The position numbers and the translations under genes were made by a program. This document shows positions 35,133 to 40,714 of a DNA stretch of 40,714 nucleotides, in pieces. Origin of the DNA: an uncultured Lewinella sp. (lineage in GTDB: Bacteria; Bacteroidota; Bacteroidia; Chitinophagales; Saprospiraceae); assembly GCA_913057785.1 (NCBI GenBank), contig CAJXPD010000066.1, forward strand, positions 1-40,714. Direction: 5' to 3'. Under the pieces are notes generated by a model. It saw nothing but the letters and a program-made list of their open reading frames with translations, was not told the origin of the DNA and ran no database searches. Numbering within the stretch: position 1 is the first letter of the stretch; every line of letters begins with the position of its first letter.

Positions 35133-36011
35133 TCAAAAGCTAAACCCTATCGAGGCTTGCAGGCTAAGATTCTGATCTTTATCATCTCTTGTCACAAAAG
35201 TCTGCTGCGTATCTAAACGAACATTAGAAATATCTGCTGCTGTTTCTGTCACATCTGGAAGCCCCCAATTCGCTCTAAACCCTAGATACAATCCTCTATT
35301 CAAAAAGAAGCCAATACCAGCAACTACACCAAAATCTAAACGGTCAAACAGGTTTTGTTCTACATCAGATCTAAAGTAATAGGCTCCGATACTTGAAGGG
35401 ATTTCTATCGTGGATCCTCCAATGGAAACTTGCTCCATAATATCTGATTTGGCCTGTCCTGGATCATCACTGTAGTAGTTGTGATTAAGGTTCACCGTAA
35501 AAAGGCCGATGGTGGACCCATTTAGGGTCTGTCCATTGAACGTACTTTCACCAGTACCACGCGAAGAAATCATCACGGCAGCGTTAAGTCCTCCAGATAG
35601 CTCTACCCTTCCCAGTTGCACATAGGCCATTAGGGGAAGGTCTAGATAGGTATTGGAAATTTTCAGATCAGTTACCCGTGTACCTACGCCAATTACCGGA
35701 CTGCTAGTTGCTGGTCCAAATATCCAGTAAGACGGTCCATCAAAGCTATAGTCCGTTCCCTTTTGATTGAAAAGGAATTCAGCTCGAAAGCCAAAGTTAT
35801 CTGTCAGTTTCAGATTAAAGGCAGCTCCGATATGGAAGCCTGTATTAAAGCCGAACTCTTCCACTTCCGAACCGTTGTTGTCCGTTTCTATTTCTCCTCC
35901 GGAGAGTGTTGAAAAGTTCAAACCTGCTTTGAATCCTCCAGAAAAACTCTGAGCCGATAAAATGGTAAAACCAAAAAGCAAGCAGCACAGGAGGCTAAGA
36001 ATACGATTCAT
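35133..36011 (-). CDS. Outer-membrane beta-barrel protein (PorT-like family)
   Basis: A 292-aa barrel protein. I prefer the start at 36011 (MNRILSLLCC), which gives a signal peptide ending about LSAQ. The mature N terminus SFSGGFKAGLNFSTLSGG and the strands FNTGFHIGAAFNLKL, FGFRAEFLFNQKG and YLDLPLMAYVQLG are those of the PorT-type barrel family; it ends LSLQASIGFSF with a terminal Phe. Function unknown. It is the last gene of the minus-strand unit, 38 nt after the GNAT gene. Confidence 0.82.
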   Translation of the reverse strand: MNRILSLLCCLLFGFTILSAQSFSGGFKAGLNFSTLSGGEIETDNNGSEVEEFGFNTGFHIGAAFNLKLTDNFGFRAEFLFNQKGTDYSFDGPSYWIFGPATSSPVIGVGTRVTDLKISNTYLDLPLMAYVQLGRVELSGGLNAAVMISSRGTGESTFNGQTLNGSTIGLFTVNLNHNYYSDDPGQAKSDIMEQVSIGGSTIEIPSSIGAYYFRSDVEQNLFDRLDFGVVAGIGFFLNRGLYLGFRANWGLPDVTETAADISNVRLDTQQTFVTRDDKDQNLSLQASIGFSF

Positions 36012-36049
36012 GTCAATCAATTTTGGTGTGGTGATGAATTAGGGGAGCG

Positions 36050-36484
36050 TCATCCCTGTAAGAGAGTCTTCCGCAACCAGATCCGGTTGGTTGAGACATC
36101 TTCCTTTTCTTCAAAACCTATGATGTCAAAACCATTTCCTATTGCAAATAACAACATGGCCTTGTGTTGGTTTCGCGTTTTAAAGGTAATAGAAAAATAC
36201 TTATGCTTTTTCGCCCATTCTTCCTGGGCATCGGCCAATGCTTTTGCCACGCCTTTACGCCGGTGGGCGGGTAATACGCCACCCATCCAGGAGTAAAAGT
36301 ATCCATCTCTTTCATACCCTACCTTAAACCCCATGGGTTGATCTTGATCATAAGCAATCAGTACCAAGTGGGGAACATCCTTGAGTCGCCTTTCATACGC
36401 AGATTCATCCGGTGGATTATAAAAATTGGGAATTTGCCGAGAAATCGCCACAGCTTCTGTAATGCTTCCTTCGATGATCCTCAT
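36050..36484 (-). CDS. GNAT-family N-acetyltransferase
   Basis: A 144-aa acetyltransferase using acetyl-CoA on an unknown acceptor. Motif A is visible as GGVLPAHRRKGVAKALADAQ, with the CoA pyrophosphate loop RRKGVA at residues 75-80; the final strand region has LLFAIGNGFDIIGFEEKE. Its ATG lies 4 nt after the xthA stop and is preceded directly by AAGGAG, so translation is probably coupled. Confidence 0.88.
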   Translation of the reverse strand: MRIIEGSITEAVAISRQIPNFYNPPDESAYERRLKDVPHLVLIAYDQDQPMGFKVGYERDGYFYSWMGGVLPAHRRKGVAKALADAQEEWAKKHKYFSITFKTRNQHKAMLLFAIGNGFDIIGFEEKEDVSTNRIWLRKTLLQG

Positions 36485-36488
36485 CTCC

Positions 36489-37259
36489 TTAGATATCTAA
36501 CTCTAAAAAAACCGGACAATGATCGGAATGCTTAGCATCCCCCAGGTGATGAGCGGTCTTTAATCGTTCTGCTATATTGTCTGTGGCAGATTGGTAGTCG
36601 ATCCGCCAACCTTTATTATTGGCCCGTGCATTGGCTCGATAGCTCCACCAGCTGTATTCTACCTTTTCAGGATTTAAATGACGGTAGGCGTCTACAAAAC
36701 CACTTTGGAACCATTGCGTCAGCCATTCTCGTTCTTCCGGAAGAAAGCCAGAGCTTTTCTTGTTACGCACCGGATCATGAATGTCTATCTCTGTATGGGC
36801 AATATTGTAATCTCCCACAATTAACAACTGAGGCCGCTCCTTTCGCAATTCCGCTATCCAATCAAAAAAATCAGATAGGAATTCCATTTTGAAGGCCTGA
36901 CGTTCATCGCCGGAAGTTCCGGAAGGAAAATAACAATTCAAGAGGCTTAAATCCCCAAAGTCCGTTCTCAGGATTCGCCCTTCTCGGTCGTATTTCTCAA
37001 TTCCACACCCCTCTACCACTTTATCCGGCGCTTGCTTGGAAAAGGTAGCTACACCGCTATATCCTTTCTTCTCCGCAGAATACCAATGATGTTGATACCC
37101 CAGATCCTCAAATGGACTCGTATCCACCTGTTCTAATTGGGCCTTAGTCTCCTGTACGCAAAGAATATCATATTTCCCTTCTTGCAACCAGTCTACCAAT
37201 CCCTTTTTAACCGCAGCTCGAATGCCGTTTACATTGTAGGAAACAATCGTTTTACTCAT
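36489..37259 (-). CDS. xthA: Exodeoxyribonuclease III / AP endonuclease
   Basis: Base-excision-repair endonuclease that cuts at abasic sites. The 256-aa protein has all the conserved metal and catalytic residues: Glu37 (LCVQETKAQ), Asp150 and Asn152 (VGDYNIAH), and the C-terminal Ser-Asp246-His247 (AKHSDHCPVF). It ends at the core domain. ExoIII and ExoA are close paralogues and cannot be separated here. It lies 18 nt after the alcohol dehydrogenase gene. Confidence 0.95.
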   Translation of the reverse strand: MSKTIVSYNVNGIRAAVKKGLVDWLQEGKYDILCVQETKAQLEQVDTSPFEDLGYQHHWYSAEKKGYSGVATFSKQAPDKVVEGCGIEKYDREGRILRTDFGDLSLLNCYFPSGTSGDERQAFKMEFLSDFFDWIAELRKERPQLLIVGDYNIAHTEIDIHDPVRNKKSSGFLPEEREWLTQWFQSGFVDAYRHLNPEKVEYSWWSYRANARANNKGWRIDYQSATDNIAERLKTAHHLGDAKHSDHCPVFLELDI

Positions 37260-37277
37260 ATTATAGGAATTATACTT

Positions 37278-38321
37278 TTATTCAAATTGATCTACCACAG
37301 TCACTCCAACTCCATGGTAGGACTCCATTTTGGGTAATTCTTCTACCGCTTGTCTAAGAGAGATCGTTCTACCAATCAATTTCTCAGGCTGTAGAACTCC
37401 TCTTTTGATCATATCAAGCATCCGCGGATACTCGTAGGCCTGCATTCCATGGCTACCATAAATCTCCAGTTCGTGAGCCACCACTTTGTCCATCGGAATT
37501 CGAGGATGCTTATGATCACCAACCATGAGGCCCACTTGGATGTGTTTCCCTCGTTTGCGTAAGCTAGACACAGAATTAAAGCAAGTGGTAGGGCTACCCA
37601 AAGCATCAACAGATACCTGTACACCACCTTGGCTATAATCCCGAATCGCCTCTACGGGATTCTTCACTTTAGTGGCATCAATAGTAGCAACCGCTCCCAA
37701 AGCCTTAGCCAACTTTAACTGCTGAGGATTGATATCAATACCAATCACGTTGGCACCTAAGGCGTGCGCAATCATAATAGCAGACAGTCCAACTCCACCA
37801 CAACCATGGATGGCGACAAACTCTCCTCCCCCAACTTTCCCCTGAGCTACAATTGCTCTAAAGGCCGTACTGAATCGACAGCCTAGGCTTGCAGCTGTTA
37901 CAAAGTCCATTTCATCCGGCAGGCGTACTAAGTTTATATCGGCATATTCTATGGCTACGAACTGCGCAAAAGCCCCCCAATGTGTGAATCCCGGCTGAAA
38001 CTGATTATCACAAACCTGATGGTTTCCAGAGAGACATTCCTCGCAATGCCCACAACCTCCTACAAAAGGCAAGGTCACTCGATCCCCGACTTCCCATCTA
38101 GAAACGTTTGCTCCTTTATCCACAATCACTCCCGCTAACTCATGTCCAGGCACATGTGGTGGCGTAATGTCTGGATCATGCCCCATCCAACCATGCCAAT
38201 CACTGCGGCAAAGGCCATTTGCTTCCACTCGCAATACCACGCCTTGTGGACTAGGGATGGGGTCAGGGACGGATTCGATTCGTAAAGGCTCGCGAAAGTT
38301 GTCGTATAATATGGCTTGCAT
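37278..38321 (-). CDS. Zinc-dependent alcohol dehydrogenase
   Basis: A medium-chain dehydrogenase of 347 aa that oxidises an unspecified alcohol or aldehyde with NAD(P). Catalytic zinc ligands are Cys38 (NGLCRSD), His60-Glu61 (PGHELAG) and probably Cys148 (SLGCRF). Structural zinc Cys are at 90, 93, 96 and 104 ([17 protein letters not shown]). The Rossmann loop is [19 protein letters not shown], followed by GIDI with Asp at the strand end, which favours NAD. The substrate is unknown. Confidence 0.93.
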   Translation of the reverse strand: MQAILYDNFREPLRIESVPDPIPSPQGVVLRVEANGLCRSDWHGWMGHDPDITPPHVPGHELAGVIVDKGANVSRWEVGDRVTLPFVGGCGHCEECLSGNHQVCDNQFQPGFTHWGAFAQFVAIEYADINLVRLPDEMDFVTAASLGCRFSTAFRAIVAQGKVGGGEFVAIHGCGGVGLSAIMIAHALGANVIGIDINPQQLKLAKALGAVATIDATKVKNPVEAIRDYSQGGVQVSVDALGSPTTCFNSVSSLRKRGKHIQVGLMVGDHKHPRIPMDKVVAHELEIYGSHGMQAYEYPRMLDMIKRGVLQPEKLIGRTISLRQAVEELPKMESYHGVGVTVVDQFE

Positions 38322-38418
38322 AGGTCTAGTTGGATAAGTCGTTGCGAATGGAGATACATGTATGCATCATCGGTAAAGATAAAATATTCTCTGTGGCCTA
38401 AAAGTCCCCCATTATCGA

Positions 38419-39330
38419 TTACTTGGAGGCTAACCAACTGGCAATATTTAACAACAGCTGGATGTTTTGTCGAGCTTCTGGCTGATTGAGTCCCATTTTA
38501 TATTTCCCTTGCGATATTTGGGCGGAGAACATGGCCGCCTCCCCAGATACTACCACCTTTCCTTTCCCATATTCTCGATAAGCTAATTGATGAGTATCCG
38601 CAGCTGGTCGAAATTCCGTTCGTTCCTCAAACTGCCAAGCTACTTCCGGTAAAGCCAAAACATATTCATCCGATAAACTGAGGATTGGGTTTGCTTCTGG
38701 TGGGATGTAGAACCCCTGGCCCGTAAAGGTGACTACTGTGTCAATCCGTTGCTCAGGAAGCTGCCCATCGGTAATAAGGTTACTTTGCAGCGAACTATCT
38801 GCCCTGACAAAAATCTCTGGATTCCGCTTCCGCTTATCAAAAGCAAAACTGTTGGTCATTTCAAAACCAAATCGGCTAGCCAGTTGATGAGCTGCCCCTG
38901 GGAAAGGCATATGATCTGCAATGAGAAACAGGCTCCCACCTGTCCGAACCCAAGCTTCGACTGCATCCATTTCAGCATGGGTAAAGGCAGATGGATTGGG
39001 CAAAGACCAATCTTTCACATTCCGCGTATGTATGGCATTCGCAATCACCAAGATATCAGTCTGAGCTAGACTTTGTTGGTTAAACTTACCTTTGTGGCCT
39101 TTGATTTGATAGCCATCCTTACGCAATATCCAGGCAAAGGTTTGGTATCGCCCCTGGATGGTGTGAAAATTGTGATGCCCTTCGTCAATTGCTATGACAG
39201 GACCGTCGCTGTTCGGAAAAGACTTTGTGGCAAGATCCACCTGAAAGCTTGTATCTGCTACTTGCTGAGCGCTCAGCAGACCACTACTTAGACAGGTCAA
39301 TATTCCAATCCATAGAAGGAATCGACACAT
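38419..39330 (-). CDS. Exported DUF4350-like protein
   Basis: A 303-aa protein with a signal peptide (about 1-21, ending SGLLSAQQ). The mature part has the features of a DUF4350/glutamine-amidotransferase-like Rossmann domain: VIAIDEGHHNFHT, TDILVIANAIHT, VEAWVRTGGSLFLIADHMPFPG and a late strand GKGKVVVSGEAAMF. The catalytic Cys of true amidotransferases is not evident, so it is probably a binding domain. It lies 52 nt after galE. Confidence 0.72.
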   Translation of the reverse strand: MCRFLLWIGILTCLSSGLLSAQQVADTSFQVDLATKSFPNSDGPVIAIDEGHHNFHTIQGRYQTFAWILRKDGYQIKGHKGKFNQQSLAQTDILVIANAIHTRNVKDWSLPNPSAFTHAEMDAVEAWVRTGGSLFLIADHMPFPGAAHQLASRFGFEMTNSFAFDKRKRNPEIFVRADSSLQSNLITDGQLPEQRIDTVVTFTGQGFYIPPEANPILSLSDEYVLALPEVAWQFEERTEFRPAADTHQLAYREYGKGKVVVSGEAAMFSAQISQGKYKMGLNQPEARQNIQLLLNIASWLASK

Positions 39331-39382
39331 GTGAAGGATTTTAATAAACAGTTGAGTGCTTTTGCGGCTGGGCGCTACAGCT

Positions 39383-40405
39383 CTAGACCTTAACCGTTCG
39401 CTTCTGTTCCCAGGCCCAAGCCGTTTTCATAATATCTTCTATTCCATACTTTGGGGTCCAACCCAGGGCGCTTGCAGCTTTGTCTAGGTTGGCATAGATC
39501 GCGACCACATCACCCGGACGCCGTGGCCCAAGCTCATAATTAAGTGCCTGACCGGTGACCTTCATGAAAGCATTTACTGCTTCCAGAACAGACACACCTT
39601 CTCCAATTCCTAGGTTGAAAACAGTATAGTTAGAACTGTTCTTTTGATTGATGAGAAACTGCAAGGCCTTGGTGTGTGCATTGGCCAGATCCATTACATG
39701 AATATAATCGCGGATACAACTTCCATCTCTAGTGTCATAATCATCTCCAAACACCATCATCTTATCGCGTTTTCCAATGGCCGTTTCAGTGATTACGGGT
39801 ATTAAATTAGAAGCCTTCTGTAGCGGCGATTCTCCCAATAAGGCAGTAGGATGAGCCCCACAAGGGTTGAAATAGCGGAGGGATACAAAACTGGAAGAAT
39901 GCTGCTTTTGAGCAAAGTCCCGTATAATTTGTTCTCCGATCTGCTTAGTACGTCCGTAGGGAGATTCTGCCTCCTGCAAAGGAGTCTCTTCTGTGACCGG
40001 CAATGCATCCGTATTACCATACACAGAACAAGAGGAGGAGAAGATAAAGTGATCCACCTCATTCTCTTCTACACAAGTCAATACATTTAGCAGGCTATTG
40101 ATATTGTTGTTGAAATAGCGCAGCGGTTGCTCCACCGACTCTCCCACAAATTTCAGGGCTGCAAAATGGATCACCCCCTTAATATCAGGATGATCAACAA
40201 AAATCTGTTTGGTCGCTGCCAGGTCGCAGAGATCAACTTGATAATTTTGCACCTTCGTCCCAGTAATGGCCTCTACACCGTCCAAGGAATCGGCACTGGA
40301 ATTAACAAGGTTGTCAACAGAAACTACTTCAAAGCCATTGTCCAATAGATCTACAATAGTATGGCTGCCGATGTAACCGCAACCACCTGTCACTAAGACC
40401 TTCAT
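39383..40405 (-). CDS. galE: UDP-glucose 4-epimerase
   Basis: Interconverts UDP-glucose and UDP-galactose. The 340-aa SDR protein has the NAD loop VTGGCGYIGSHT (residues 5-16), VIHFAALKFVGES (78-90), the serine segment FSSSCSVYG, the catalytic Tyr150 and Lys154 (SPYGRTK), RYFNPCGAHP and RDYIHVMDLANAH. Length and order are canonical. It appears to be the first gene of the minus-strand unit; sugar-nucleotide supply for surface glycans is the likely use. Confidence 0.96.
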   Translation of the reverse strand: MKVLVTGGCGYIGSHTIVDLLDNGFEVVSVDNLVNSSADSLDGVEAITGTKVQNYQVDLCDLAATKQIFVDHPDIKGVIHFAALKFVGESVEQPLRYFNNNINSLLNVLTCVEENEVDHFIFSSSCSVYGNTDALPVTEETPLQEAESPYGRTKQIGEQIIRDFAQKQHSSSFVSLRYFNPCGAHPTALLGESPLQKASNLIPVITETAIGKRDKMMVFGDDYDTRDGSCIRDYIHVMDLANAHTKALQFLINQKNSSNYTVFNLGIGEGVSVLEAVNAFMKVTGQALNYELGPRRPGDVVAIYANLDKAASALGWTPKYGIEDIMKTAWAWEQKRTVKV

Positions 40406-40714
40406 AATTTTTTTGTTTAGAACCGTTTAGATAAAGCGCAATGGGCAAAGGCTAAATTCCTGAATGAGACGGGGCTTTTGTATGGTTTAATGCGATTCGC
40501 AAAAGCTGATGGACAATTCTGGCTAAGGCAAGGATGTAACAAAAGCCGTTCAACAAAGTCGGGAACTTATTTTTTGATCATTACTTAATGTTTAGATTTG
40601 CGAACTGCAAAACTATCGAAAAAACAGATTACGTACAATAGGTAGGTAATGTGACCGTGGTAATCGTGAAGTTTCTGGTAGTGAGTTTTATGGCTAGGCA
40701 AGGCAGAAAAATCA
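40406..40714 (-). other. Upstream region of galE
   Basis: About 309 nt to the window edge with no ORF of note; it contains the promoter described separately and a predicted leader of about 195 nt without recognised structure. Confidence 0.4.
40608..40638 (-). promoter_or_regulatory. Promoter of the galE unit
   Basis: On the minus strand, TTG (40638-40636), 20 nt, TAGTTTTG (40615-40608), consistent with the Bacteroidota consensus. Confidence 0.6.

Overview
The window comes from the chromosome of a member of the Bacteroidota, probably Saprospiraceae/Lewinella-like (that rank is inference). The evidence is a gldB gliding lipoprotein, a type A type IX secretion (T9SS) C-terminal sorting domain on a large repeat protein, several small outer-membrane beta-barrel proteins, a split F-type ATP synthase operon with a signal peptide on subunit a, a RprX/RprY-like two-component pair, and promoters of the Bacteroidota form TTG-N18-20-TAnnTTTG. 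I saw no tRNA, rRNA, CRISPR array, transposase or phage gene.

Layout. 62-2755 (minus) holds an outer-membrane channel and a membrane-fusion lipoprotein of a tripartite efflux pump; its inner-membrane pump would lie beyond the left edge. 3037-4778 (minus) pairs a membrane-anchored AraC-type regulator with an overlapping small PD-(D/E)XK-like nuclease gene. 5232-5807 (plus) is a small beta-barrel protein. 5936-11390 (minus) is the ATP synthase operon atpB-E-F-H-A-G, with a good promoter, an intrinsic terminator and hairpins in two spacers; atpD and atpC are absent, as is usual in this phylum. 12062-15574 (plus) is a giant secreted repeat protein, followed by a strong terminator, an orphan terminator that may end a small RNA, and two small exported proteins.

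17771-20099 (plus) is a sensor kinase/response regulator pair. pyrD follows, with its best promoter upstream of an intrinsic terminator, which suggests attenuation. After pyrD lie two overlapping micro-ORFs, then nadC (minus), a DUF2306-like membrane protein (plus), a beta-barrel protein (minus), gldB, a 2-oxoglutarate/Fe(II) oxygenase and tatA (plus). A DUF937 protein and an MltD-like lytic transglycosylase (minus) flank a 960-bp gene-free stretch that contains a 96-nt palindrome.

30925-34824 (plus) is a compact three-gene cassette of exported proteins with no characterised function: a lipoprotein that may be a DUF3142-like TIM barrel, a 771-aa helical-repeat protein and a small lipoprotein. 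It is the best candidate here for an undescribed system. 35133-40405 (minus) is a likely six-gene unit: galE, a DUF4350-like protein, a zinc alcohol dehydrogenase, xthA, a GNAT acetyltransferase and a beta-barrel protein.

Most of the window is core metabolism and cell-envelope biology. Family assignments come from reading motifs by eye; no database search was run.
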